A DNA stretch of 64,000 nucleotides, taken from Termitomyces sp. T153. Taxonomy: Eukaryota; Basidiomycota; Agaricomycetes; Agaricales; Lyophyllaceae. The stretch is from positions 124,001-188,000 of the forward strand of contig JACKQL020000081.1 of assembly GCA_018296165.2 (NCBI GenBank). The letters run 5' to 3'. Shown here one piece after another: positions 44,139-55,733 of the stretch. A program made the position numbers and the translations under genes. The first letter of the stretch is position 1. Each line of letters opens with the position of its first letter. The notes under the pieces are model-generated. The model worked only from the letters and a program-made list of their open reading frames with translations, was not told where the DNA came from and made no database searches.

Positions 44139-47100
44139 TGTATGCGAGAAATGGAGCAGTGGAGTGAGAGAGGGTGAGGGGTGTGGTTGAAGAAAGATGG
44201 ACGCTCGGAATAAGAGGGCGGTAATTATAATTACCACCCCCGAAACAAAACAACGAAAAATCAAGCGGAGCGCGTTCGCGGAGTGAGACGCCGGACCTCT
44301 CCACGTGCTTTTTATACCCACTTTTGTTCTCACTTGTCACTCTGGTGGCCTGCCTGCGAACTGCATTGTCTGCATCTAAACCCCTCTTGTTCGCCTCCAT
44401 TGTCATTGCGCACATCATACACTGCATTGTATATGCTCAATCAGGCTTTGGACAAAGGCCAACAATCAAGAACAAGGACAAGGGAAGTATCAAATCATGA
44501 TCCCATATGCTTATCAATCAACACACTATGGAACAAAAAGTCTTACAACCCACACCATACTTATCATATGCGAAAACAAGGAACACTTCGGAATGTTCCT
44601 ATCAAGTTTCTGTGTACCTGGAACAAGGCGCTCAATCCAAAAGAGAAAAAAATATCCGATAGTCCTTTCTAAGATCAACGGCCAGTTGGCCGGCGCAGAG
44701 GAACACGCAACCAAAACCCGACGCTGCTTTCCCATGTCACCCGACCGATCTATCCACGCTCAGAGTGCACCTCACTACTCACACTCTTCGAACTTTGATG
44801 TCCTCATACAGATTCGATTCCTGTCCGTTCCAGACGTTGCATCTGCCCGGTGCGCACTCGCAGGAACTCTTACTGGTATTATAGTCGCGTCGACGGCCAG
44901 GACACTGGTATCACTCTTGCTATCGGCGAATATCGCCACTATTATTATACCTTCGGCAGGCGATGAACAGCCGATAACAATCTTCCATAGGACATATGAC
45001 CAGACCTGTGGCTGTGACTCCGTACGTGGTGCATGCTGCATTTGAATATGTCATTTTTTTTCATGCGAGTCGGAGGTGTTGCCTTGTAGGTCAGCGTTGG
45101 GTCGACTAAGGATGTCGGGAGCATTGTCGGGAGCATTGATTGAAGCCTTTTAAAATTTCACTTCACGATCTAGGATCTCTGTGACCTATCAATAGGCTAT
45201 CCTTTCACGTACACAGATTCTACCTTCTTTCCGTGGACGCCGCGATCGTTTTGACCATTTGTACGGGCGTAGGCCATCTGAGACGTCCTCGAAAAGCGTC
45301 AAGTTCTCCCAGCAGGATGGTGACCCCCAAGGACATGTACCTTCCGATATTTCGACCGTATCTGCCATCTTGTTCGGTATCCTGAAGCGGGAGACCGACC
45401 GAAGGCTTCATTTCGGCATAAACCTCACTCTCACCCTCAAATCCTCGCCTCAATCACCACGTTCTCTCTCCCTCTCCCTCTCCCTCTCCCTCTCCCTCTC
45501 CCTCTCCCTCTACTCCCTCTCCTACTTTCCTTCTCTCTCTCTCTTTTCCAAGAAGACCTTCGCAGTTCCTCAAACCCCCTCTCCAACTCCTCAGACTTCA
45601 TCTTCCTTTCCTACAACTTCTCCTGCATCTTCTCTCCCCTCATCCCCATCCTCACACGCTGCTATAATCTTCACATTCTCCCCAATACGAATTAACGACA
45701 CCACTGATGACGCGCGATCCAGTTGAACTGGTACGCCGCTTCTTGTTCTTTCTGAAGGATTGTCCGCATGCATAAATCATGTGACTGAATGGGAGCCTGC
45801 ATTGGAACCTGAGCTTGGTGGACTGGTAACGCGGAGTGGTACCCTCAGTATCCACAACGCGTCGTTAGAGACTGACGATGTGCTCGATGGACTCAGCAGC
45901 ATGTTTCTTCATTTCGAGCTCTTTCCTTCACATGAGATGTAGTACGAACATTGCGTCGTCTGTGTATCCTTTAGATGGGGTGTGTCGATGAAGGACCGGA
46001 GGAAGTGAACATTGGCATGGTGGCGGAATTCTGATGATACGGGGGGCAGGAATCAACACATCCCTCGGAGAGTTGGGAGGCTCGTTGTAAGCTAGATATA
46101 TGTGGCGGTTTGACGTGTATACTTACTTTCATGCAGACAAATATGATGTTTCCATAGTGTTGGTTGGTATCAGACTTAGATCATTGTGACATTGGAACTT
46201 CCAAGTATTGCATTATATTCATGAGATGTAGACTGGCTAGACTACCAAGACATCCACAATTCTCAGGCTGAGGTTGTACGATAAACGTATCAATGTCACA
46301 TACGCACATATACTTATTGATTTAATTTCAATACAGCACCTACAATGAATATCACACATCACACACATTCGACACGAAACCATAAGTCATCAACGCCACA
46401 TTTTTGATGCCACTGAAGCCTCAAGTCCAAACTCAAGGCTTCTGTTGATGTTTGATACGGACAGGAAACCTTCATGTTACTTAATCTCCGACACGGACAC
46501 TGTCAGATCAAACCTAAACCTCACAGATCCTCGGTTAAGTAAGAGTACACACGGCCAAATGACAAATGGGGGTATACGTTATCTGTGGAGCAGCCCAAGA
46601 TTTGCGTGGCCCAATTCAACGATATAGTACCTTGAATGAGCTGTTCTATTTATCACTCTTAGTCGACGGGACTGAAAAGGCGGTAGAACAGCATTCGAAT
46701 TCAAAGTCTGTTGGCTGAAATGTATTGTTGATAGGTGCCTTGAGCTTTCATCTGACCCGATGATCGCGACTAAACATATGTTGTAGGCTGAGTTCCGGAA
46801 GTCATTTGTCACGGTTGTTCTGCATGAATCAAATTCAGAAAGACATGCATCTCAATAACTGAACGTGGGCAACTTGAATGAATTTCACACCAACACCGGA
46901 CGTTACCAATGTTCGCCTCAAATTTCGTAAGACAAAGAGCATATGAAGACTAGAGTGGAACTTGTGACCTGGCGAATCACCGCGTGTAGATCGAGAAGAC
47001 GGAGGAGATGGGCCGCGTATGATGAGACCGGTGCGATTTAGGTGGCTTCTCGCGGAAATGAATAAGTTGTGCAGAAAGAGAGGGTGGAGACAGGCGTTTA

Positions 47101-48221
47101 CTTGATGTTTGCGAAATTCTGCTGCGGCTCTAAGTCATCTATCGCAAACTTTCACCAATTTGTTGCATCCTCTAACCCGTAGGAAGTATGTATTTTCTTT
47201 TGTTGTTTTCAAGATGGAGACAGGTAAGGTAAGGCTCCATCCATTAGTTTTTGTCGACTGACTAAACGAAAATGGTAGACAAACAGTAAACAAACCGCTT
47301 ACAAGCCGTTTACACCCTCAAAGTGTGTTTGTAACGAGTTGTAATCTGTCAGATTAAGTCGAAAGTACATGTCAAAGTACAAACTTGTACAGGATCAGTT
47401 ATCTAAGTACGACATGGCTGGGCCTTGGTGGCAGTAAATTTGAGCAAGCCCTGCTTTATCCGGCACTTGGTCATCATGGCAGCCATGATTATTGTAGCCC
47501 GGAGTGAAGATCAAACATACGATAGGCTGCCATGTGGACCTTGCCGTATGTGATGTAACCGTCCTTGTGTATCACGGCAGTCACTGTCTTCCTTGAACAA
47601 GAGATCCAATAGAAGTAGCATAGGGAGTCTCACCTTCTTCTAGATTAAGAGTACAGTACATCCTCACCATCCTCAGTTCCCAGAGGTATAGAGAAAGGAA
47701 GAGTTCTAGGGAGAGTCGAAACTTGAGATGTTCTCCACGAAAGCTAGGATATCATCCAGAGATGCCATACTGTCCTCTTTGAACTTCACAACCCCGACTG
47801 AAGACTTGATACCGCATTACTTCTGTGCGTGTAATGCATTAGCTCTATACCTGTAATCCAATTGCTATGCCAGCCACTTGTTACAAGAGAATCATTAGCC
47901 GCAATCACTGGCCTGGCAGTGATCCAATCACTCGGAAACATCCGTTGCTCACGTGCTGGCCATCGTTTACCATTTCTTTATCGTTTATTTATTTACCGTT
48001 TATAGCCACTGTTACATAAACTAAACTGTAAGTAAACAAACCAAAAGGGTTGTGTGGTTACCGTCCTGCAGCTCAGTACAAAGGAAAAGAAAAAGCATAC
48101 GTACATTCTGTAGATTTATGCTCGTATGCTTCCATGGTTACAGCGGTTGACTCAGGCTGAAGGTTGAGCGACGTTTAGTTCCCGACGTGGCAACTGCAGG
48201 AGGACGTTATCAACCATCAAT
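44139..48221. other. Long intergenic host region
   Basis: About 4 kb with host-like CG content. No gene is recognised on either strand. The 182-residue frame at 44497-45045 and the 155-residue frame at 45259-45726 show no family motif; the latter runs through a CT microsatellite. Two perfect GTAAACAAAC (forkhead-type) sites lie at about 47286 and 48032, in an AT-rich stretch with many TTTAC/GTAAA words. Confidence 0.5.
45466..45513 (+). repeat. (CTCCCT)n microsatellite
   Basis: About eight near-perfect hexamer units, followed by further CT-rich sequence to about 45545. The strong strand bias (pyrimidines on plus) resembles promoter-proximal CT blocks of fungi, but no gene start is identified nearby. 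Confidence 0.85.
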
Positions 48222-48227
48222 CTTATC
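48222..48227 (-). promoter_or_regulatory. GATA-type site upstream of uricase
   Basis: CTTATC (GATAAG on the minus strand), 72 bp before the uricase start; a weaker GTTATC lies at 48206. Fungal uricase genes are controlled by nitrogen GATA factors, so the position is suggestive. It is a six-base match only. Confidence 0.3.
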
Positions 48228-48298
48228 TTACGTGTGGCTCACCCAGGTGAGGCATTTATAGTAATATACCTTGATACTTGATCTTGCAGTTCTCGACC

Positions 48299-49880
48299 AT
48301 GTCCTTTGAAGTACCGGCTCATCTACAGACTGATCTTCATGCGCAGTATGGGAAGGACAAGATTCGTGTCCTACGAGTTGTCCGGGAAGGAGATTGGCAC
48401 CAAGTCGTCGAGTACAATGTGACCGTTCTCGTGGAAGGCGATATCGATGCTAGGTGAGTATCATGAAACTTACACTTAAACCTCGACGGTCTGTGCGCAA
48501 AATCTATGTGGCATCTGATCCATCTTAGCCTCGTCTTCGACATGTTGCTGAGCAACTGATTGCATATTCATTACAGCTACACGAAAGCCGACAACTCCGT
48601 TGTTGTTGCAACTGACTCCAGTGAGTAATTTCGAATCCCTTTACATGACTCAAGTTTGACTCACCTAACAAAGTGAAAAATATCACTTACTGTACCTTTT
48701 CTTTCCGGTTCATGAGGTGGAAAGTGGTTTAAATTGACTACAGACCTTGCAAAAGTATCTCCACACGTTCTTGTGCCGGAATACTTTGCTTTGCATCTTG
48801 GAACTCACCTTGTATCACGCTACTTGCACATACACAAGGCATTCGTGACGATCGAACAGCTGCGATGGTCGCGAATTCCTGTCGTTAATGCTCAGGGCCT
48901 CGATGGCGCAGTGGAAGGCCACAAACACTCATTCTTGCGTGACGGGGACGATAAGCGCGTTATCAAGGCTGAGGTCAGTAATCTAGATCACTCCATCTTT
49001 AGCATCCCATCAAATCGTGGCCTAGGTCGACGCCTCAGCAGGCAAAGATAAACTTGTCGGTCGGGTTTCAGCCGGTATTACCGACCTTCTTGGTGCACAT
49101 CCTTTCGCCATCACATGCCACTTCTTATCTGACTTAGTATGGATACGGTAGTTCTCAAGTCTACGGGATCCTCTTTCACGTCGTTCATCAGAGACGAATA
49201 TACCACTCTTGCCGAAGTCGATGACCGTATCTTCAGCACTGCCGTTGATCTCCAATACACCTTCGCACCAGTCGATATCACCACTCCCGCGGATGACAAG
49301 AAACTCAATTTCACACTGGGAGAAAGCGCAAAAGGATCTCTTTGGGACGCCACGGGTGTTGCACAACGTGCAAGAGACATAACTCTGAAAGTCTTCGCAG
49401 AAGACGACAGCGCCAGCGTGCAGGTAAGACGGAACCCTTCCAACCTCATATATCAACCCAAAATGTGATTTAGGCGACCCTTTACAAGATGGCACAAATA
49501 GTTCTCGCTCAGAATGATGGCGTTCAGGTCGTTACTTATGCTTTGCCCAACAAGCACTATATTTTTGTGGACATGCGCTACATTGGTGTCGAAAACGTCA
49601 CTCCTCCGTGAGTATTCTTCTTGTCCTTATCTCCCTTCAAGATCAATTCTCGTCGGACTTTCGAGTGGTATCGATTGTCGATCTTTCTTTTGGATTCCCT
49701 GTTATCTCTCTTTCCTGCTGCATATTGTCTTCTATCTCCTGACATAAACATTCTAGTTCCAAAGCTGAGGTCTTTATGCCTATCGCTGCGCCAAGGTACG
49801 TTCAATTGATGTTTTCCATGTTACTGCCCCTAATTCTAGGTGATAGTGGTCTTATTAGCGCAATTGTATCCCGTAAATGA
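48299..49880 (+). CDS. UOX: Uricase (urate oxidase)
   Basis: 330 residues from nine exons: 48299-48453, 48577-48620, 48674-48691, 48744-48973, 49026-49092, 49152-49423, 49474-49607, 49757-49795, 49847-49880. It converts urate to 5-hydroxyisourate in purine catabolism, normally in peroxisomes. The catalytic Lys-Thr-His set is present: K19 in YGKDKIRV, T64 in VVVATDS, H290 in LPNKHYIFVD. Diagnostic blocks are ALHLGTHLVSRYLHIHKAFV, EQLRWSRIPV and SSFTSFIRDEYTTLAEVDDR. Exon 3 is only 18 nt. The last splice uses the AG at 49845-49846, restoring the usual SGLIS C-terminal sequence. The protein ends S-R-K, which is not the canonical peroxisomal SKL-type tail. It appears intact. Confidence 0.95.
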
Positions 49881-50174
49881 GATATAATGATTTGGAAAGC
49901 GGAGCATTGATCTTTTTTCTTGCATATGGTCCAATTATGGACAACGTTCATAATCATAAGAGGCCTGATCATGAATTCTTGCTGAATTTGGAAACTGGTT
50001 TGACTGTCCCTTTGTCTGCATATCTTATCTTATCATCTTATCTCTCGCATATGATAAGTACCGGGAGCGCTTCCCTGATCTTGGCTTGTTCGGTTCTTAT
50101 GGCCAGCAAAACCGAACCTTGACGCCTGAAGCCTGAGGAGTGACGTGGCTCCCGCTGTCCTACGACAATCAATC

Positions 50175-52051
50175 ATGTCTTCTTCATTCAATATTCCCCT
50201 CCTCCTTGGGGGCATGATCCTCACTGTGAGTGAAAGAGTTGCTCTGGAGCCTCATACTCAATTCCTCTTCGATATAGGGTTCCAGTAATTCGTTATGGGG
50301 TAAATTTCAGGTGGGCTCACGGTATATGTGATTATTTTGTCTCTTGGTTGACTTTTAATTTAAGGACATGCAATGTGTTGAAAACTGTGCAGATCCAGAT
50401 TACAGGAAGCGTATCCTATACGAACAACCTGTCTGGCAAACTCTTCAAATGTTCGGTACGTCAAGAAGCCTGTTAGATTGACTCAGGCTGATACATATAC
50501 CTAGTCGGAGAGATGCTTTGTAAGTTTCGATGTTCCTAATGAATTGCTGGTTAAAAACTGAGTCCTAATAGGCTTCCTGCCGGTTTTGTGTATACGACTC
50601 AAATCACTTCGAAGGCTACAACCAATCCAGCTTGCGGACGATGATCTCGACCACGCCGTCAAATCTGACACCTCCAAGGACATGGCCGGCTGGCATGTCT
50701 TTCTCTTCTGGATCCCAGCCTTCTGCGATCTCATCGCAACCACCGTACGCCCTTCATATTGGATTCGTCGGTCCTTGACGAAAATCATAACTCGCAGTTG
50801 ATGAACATTGGGCTGATATACACGCCCGTCTCCATATATCAAATGACCCGAGGTGCTTTGGTCCTCTTCGTCGGGGTCTTCAGCGTCATCTTTCTTCATC
50901 ATCGATTACGATTATATCAGTTGCGTCACTGTCTTGTAGAGTCTTACAAAGAGATCTGACGATTGTGTGTCAGGTGGATATCGCTCCTCATTGTCGTTGG
51001 AGGTGTTGGCTTGGTCGGCTATAGCGGGTCGCTCGTTTCAGAAATCATCGAAGCGCCGACGTTTCATAGCATGATTAATCATTTGGTCGATGGTCCGAGC
51101 AACGAGCGTCAGTTAGGCGTGGTTCTCGTTGGTCAGTCGTAAAATAAATCCGCTGGCCTCGATCTCTCATCAATCTTCAGGTGTATCCTTGATTTTGTTC
51201 GCTCAAGTCTTGTAAGCCGTATATTATATCATCGATAAACCTCTCTCAATCTTTTTTCGTTGTTCAGCGCTGCCATCCAGTTCGTTGCGGAAGGTATGAA
51301 TAACAAGTGTACCCTTCGGTCGCAGAACTAAATCTCTCACCCCTCAGAAAAAATCATGGGTAAGGGACTAGGTGCTCCATTCGTCGAAAACCAAACTCAT
51401 TCCATGTAGAACGTTACTCAGTTACCCCTCTTGTTGCAGTCGGCTACGAGGGTCTTTTCGGCACTATTTCCATAATGCTATGTATTCCGATCCTCTCAAT
51501 TCCTTCGATCTCGAAACTGTCACCTTTCTTTGATCTTTCTCGTGGATGGCATCAATCCGTCGACAATTCTACAGTCCTATATTCTGGGATAGCGACTGCA
51601 ATCAGTATCGCATTCTTCAACTTTTTCGGCCTAAGTGTCACTCGCCACGTCAGCGCAACTGCACGATCTTTAACTGATACATGCAGAACTCTCTCGATCT
51701 GGATTATTAGCCTCGGCCTCGGTTGGGAGATATTCATGTTTCCCGCATCGTTATTACAAGTCCTAGGTTTCTCACTTCTGGTGTAGGTCTTCAACTTTTT
51801 GGAGTAGTACATGGGCTGATCCTATGCCTTCCTCCCCAAGTTATGGAACGGTAGTGATTCACCGCTCAATTTTGGTCTCCCACTAATTTCACTTTGTCGT
51901 TGTATCATAGTTCTTCTTTAACGACCTGGTCAGGATACCAGCGTGCCTTTCATGTCCTATCCTGGAGTCGTCTCGATCGATTACCGGGAGTTCTGAATCT
52001 CTCCTCTTGACCTCAGAGTCAACGAGTGGTTCTTCCTCCCGATGTGAATGA
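50175..52051 (+). CDS. SLC35F6-like drug/metabolite transporter family protein
   Basis: 411 residues from 13 exons: 50175-50225, 50278-50310, 50365-50455, 50505-50519, 50572-50744, 50798-50919, 50974-51131, 51181-51211, 51266-51291, 51348-51359, 51410-51782, 51841-51850, 51911-52051. Multi-spanning membrane protein. Conserved segments: LLLGGMILTGSSNSLWGKFQ, MFVGEMLCFL, FWIPAFCDLIATTLMNIGLI, YQMTRGALVLFVGVFSVIFL, FAAIQFVAEEKIMERYSV, AVGYEGLFG, AFFNFFGLSVTRHVSATARS. This pattern matches SLC35F6/C2orf18-type members of the DMT superfamily; their substrate is uncertain. Ten or so hydrophobic spans are expected. A hydrophilic Ser-rich tail ends the protein. Several exons are tiny (10, 12 and 15 nt). 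It lies 295 bp downstream of uricase in the same direction. Confidence 0.88.
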
Positions 52052-52682
52052 GGCCTGTGTCACAAATAATAACCTGGACCCATTCATATGGATTCATAGA
52101 CGATAGCCTAGTTGCCTACTCCGCCTGATACTCCTTGACGTCATACATATGTGGTTGTTGTATATGTAAGGTGCAAGGTTCATTGCGAAGTTTGGTACGG
52201 GATAAGAAATATTCTTATGAGTGTCGACAGCTTTTGTAAGGAGATCAGATTGAGATTCGCCAAAGAGCAAGCCGCAGACCAAGGTGGCTATCTACGAACG
52301 CCCAATTGTGTCCACTATTCCTATTTTGAGGCATCTAATATTCTTTCGTCTCCTTATTTAAGTCTGCCTAAAGCATTCATTTTGAAAGGCATGCCCCAAC
52401 TACAAGTGATCTTGTAATCAACTTCTTCGTTCTTAAATACTCAAAGATCTCCTCGTCCGCGCACCGCCGGTACGCACACAGCGCCCGATTTTCCATCAGA
52501 TATCAAACAACCAACCTCCGATGCATGCCCTTGTTTCATCTGGTATCCATCATTATGATCATGATTTCTCACCCCACAAATGCAGTAACTTATATATTCT
52601 CTCGGATTACCATATGTTAAACTCTAGCTGGTCTGAGTCCCCACCTTGATTCGCATATCGGTGCTGGTCACCATTGTCGATA

Positions 52683-53506
52683 ATGCTGAGATCTTCAATT
52701 GCCTTGCTCTTTGCCTTCTTCCTGGCTCTCAATGTGCTCGCTCTCCCGCTTCGGGCAAATCATAGTCATCCCCCGACCTTTCCTACTAGAGCATCTGCTG
52801 TTTCGGATGCTCTACACCACTCTGTACCTGACGCTGCCGCTGCACGCATGCATGACGCTCTCGCTGTTAAAATGCACATGGACCTTCTGCAAACGCAGCC
52901 ACAGAAACGTCAGATCGGTGGGGTCGTCAAGGCTATTGTAAAGGGCATTTCCAAGCTCATTTCGAAGATTGTCGAAAAAGTCAAAGCTAAGCGTCGTGCG
53001 AAGAAGGCACGTAACGACCCGATTACAATTCGCGTTATAGCTTGACGGCGATCGTTGTAGCTAAAGTCAAATTTCACGAAGAGTGTGGTCGAACAAGGCC
53101 GTCATGATCATCCTCAATTCAATTGGGTCATATGCCACTCTAAACATCACGTAAATTTCAAAGGTACAAAGGGAGTGGATTGGGATCACGAAGAAAAAGA
53201 CTTGGAAGTCAATGGGAAGACGGTCAAGTACATCGTTTTTCTTGTAGTGTGATCTCGATGCTCATGATCAATGGGTTGTGATCTTCACGATGGTTGACAG
53301 ATACGATGTGTACTATGCTAGGGAAGGCGAATTCTTCAACCAAGGCGGTAAGGGTTCCGTGGACGTACGTATCAGCAGGTCCTTTCCCTTCTGAACTTTG
53401 CCATGTTAATTATGCTTTGTATCAGTGGGCCTATGACGGATTCTACGATGTGGCTCGTAAATCGAAGGGCAAGCATATTATCTTTAAGCGTCCCCCTGGT
53501 ACATAG
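52683..53506 (+). CDS. Secreted protein: Kex2-type site, cationic amphipathic helix, C-terminal domain
   Basis: Proposed 211 residues from exons 52683-53006, 53061-53227, 53301-53364, 53426-53506. Residues 1-20 are a signal peptide (SSIALLFAFFLALNVLA). A propeptide follows to a dibasic K75-R76 site. Residues 77-108 form a Lys-rich amphipathic helix (starts QIGGVVKAIVKGISKLI, ends KAKRRAKK). The C-terminal domain reads NFTKSVVEQGRHDHPQFNWV, ICHSKHHVNFKG, then KYDVYYAREGEFFNQGGKGS and WAYDGFYDVARKSKGKH. I recall similar unnamed secreted proteins in agaricomycetes. The first splice is unresolved: only a GC-AG intron (53007-53060) joins both halves in frame. The GT-AG choice (53011-53060) shifts frame, and without splicing the first ORF stops at 53043 (120 residues). 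Function unknown. Confidence 0.6.
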
Positions 53507-53656
53507 TATCATGACTTGCGTATATATACGTACATATCATCTGTAGCTACGGAGATGCCGTCCACATAATCTCAAAATTGATCAGAATCAGCAGTTTTCT
53601 CAAAAATATGAATAGTAGAAAAGGAATGCGAGACAGAGTACACAAAGATCCCAGTC

Positions 53657-55733
53657 TCAAGGACGCCTTTTCCTGAACAAGACTGACGCCTTGGGGTTCG
53701 CTGATATCCTGGTGTTGAACGCAGAATTGGCGGGCCTTGAGCCATGATGCTCGAATGATACATCGTAATTGAGTAGGGTATACGCAAGTAAGGCCTTGAG
53801 CTCGTTGACAGCAAAAAATCGTCCCGGACTGGAAGTAAAATTAGCCTCAAAGGCAGATTGAAAAGTCGATGACTTATACCATGCATGTCTACCATGTCCA
53901 AAAACAATATAATCATAACTCAAGGCGACCATCTGATGTTTACTGAACCCTTCCGCTTGGAGTTCCCTCATTTTGGAAAATCGGAACCCGTCAAAGACCG
54001 ACGCATCCACGTAATTCTCCTACGAGGAAAAGTGCTTCAACATCGCCTCTGAGGGATGTAATAGACAGCTTACCTCGTCATAATGCATCGCAAAATTGGG
54101 AACAGCAATGATATGTCCTTTTGGAACGACAGTTCCGTCGGAGAAAGTGAAGTCCTTCAGAACCTTCCGTTGCATGATTACTGAATGAAACGCATTAATT
54201 CAATAGTACGATCAAGTCGAAGATTCTGAAACGTACGGGCATTGTTCGCCCCGAGCCTCTGTGATTCCTTTATGAAGCTATCGAGTTTTACCATCTTGTG
54301 TAGTGACAGTTTTGAATATCCTTCCTCCAGGATTACTGTCTCGACCTCTTCACGTAAAGCTGGGACAAGAGATGGATGGGCCGCGAGATCAAATAGAACT
54401 TGAGTAAAGGCCTGATAACAAAGGTCGACATCGGTGATTTTGACAAAGATGTCAAAACTCTCACTTGCGATGTCGTGTGGATAGCAGCAAAATTTACCAC
54501 TAGGATACGTGTAGTGAGCTCGCGGACAGTCTTTTGGTATTCTTCGGCGTGGTCCAATAACCAAGACAAAGCATCATTCTTTTGCGCGTCTTGATATCAG
54601 ATAAGAGAAGAAAAAAACAATGTGGCTCACCGGCCTGCCTGGCCAATCTTTGCCGTATTGGGCCTCATTATCGAGTCGCTCCTGAATGAACGGACGAAGA
54701 TGGCCCATGGCACGTTGAATATGCAATTCAACGTTAGAAAAACAGCGTCCAACAAATCTAAGGGAGGTTATAAGACGGCGACTGTCTGATAAAAGGATTC
54801 AACTTACGGCTTTAAGAAGTTCGGAAATAAGTTGATAATCTGGGCCGTCTTGAGGACATCAATGGCAAATTCGATATTTAGGTCTCTGTAGTCATCATTT
54901 CGGCCTGTTAGATGATTAAATGGAAAGGTAATCTCCTGAGGTCTAATGACTAACAGAGTGGAAGACCAACAAATAATCGGTTACTAGAACGGCTGACTAT
55001 CTTCCTGATCGTGGAAAGTGCGCTGATAGCGGTCCAATCTAGTATCAGGATGAGTCCACAACTGAGTGCAACGGGTTCTTTGCTAACCTTCAGTCTGTGG
55101 AATATATTCTTTGAATGCTGATTGGATTTCGTCTTGTACATCAGGAAAACGTGCAACCAAGTTGCGAGTAAGAGGAGATCGGACAACTTCGACGTGATAG
55201 GAACTATAGAACACTTCTGGACCCATAGTGTACATAATTTGAAGGAACTTGAAGTGCGTGTGTAAGAGTTAAAACTCAGGGGCTACCAAGGAGACGATAC
55301 ATGCATCTTTCGCAGCTGCTCGAAAAGAAACACAGTCGTCTGGTGCCTTGCGCAGTTCATCTATAAATCGGGGACCGCTGACAACTACTATCCAGTTGGA
55401 GACACCTGGAATCTTGAATGCAGCACCTCGATACTATGTAATCTTGAGCTCTACTTGTGAGCGATCTCAATGAATGTCTGAACCTTAGCATATCCTTCAG
55501 TGATCATGTCGCGAGCATTGGACACAAATCTGTATGCTCCTATGTACGAGGAGAGAATCCCTGAACCTCCGATGGTAGGTACTTTGTTCAGCTGACAAAA
55601 GATCAATATTGAGAAGAGTTCGAGAGGCCGGACAACGCACGACTCTCCTGTCGATCCAGGCCTTGTAAAGTGCTGATACGACATAAAATGAGGTAATTGC
55701 AACTGCAGTCGCAAGTAAGGAGAATGTATACAT
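53657..55733 (-). CDS. Cytochrome P450 monooxygenase
   Basis: 504 residues from 12 minus-strand exons: 55733-55641, 55591-55484, 55433-55296, 55247-55088, 55038-54955, 54904-54808, 54757-54631, 54578-54465, 54411-54237, 54180-54074, 54019-53880, 53828-53657. N-terminal membrane anchor (MYTFSLLATAVAITSFYVVS), PTIGGSGILSSYIGAYRF hinge, I-helix AAIHTTS (residues 300-306), ExxR motif E356-S-Q-R359, and heme loop FGHGRHACPGRFFA with C448 assembled across an intron. It ends NPKASVLFRKRRP. These features fit ER-anchored fungal P450s of the ent-kaurene-oxidase-like group that oxidise terpenoids or other hydrophobics. The substrate cannot be inferred. The end of exon 3 is uncertain (a GTCTCC donor was chosen because it keeps frame). 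It looks functional. Confidence 0.92.

Noticed and set aside
44497..45045. 182-residue open frame on the plus strand
   Set aside because: No recognisable motif, no splice context, overlapped by an equally long minus-strand frame; composition looks non-coding.
45466..45513. CT hexamer array considered as a CRISPR-like or structured repeat
   Set aside because: Units are contiguous 6-mers without spacers in a eukaryotic genome; it is a plain microsatellite.
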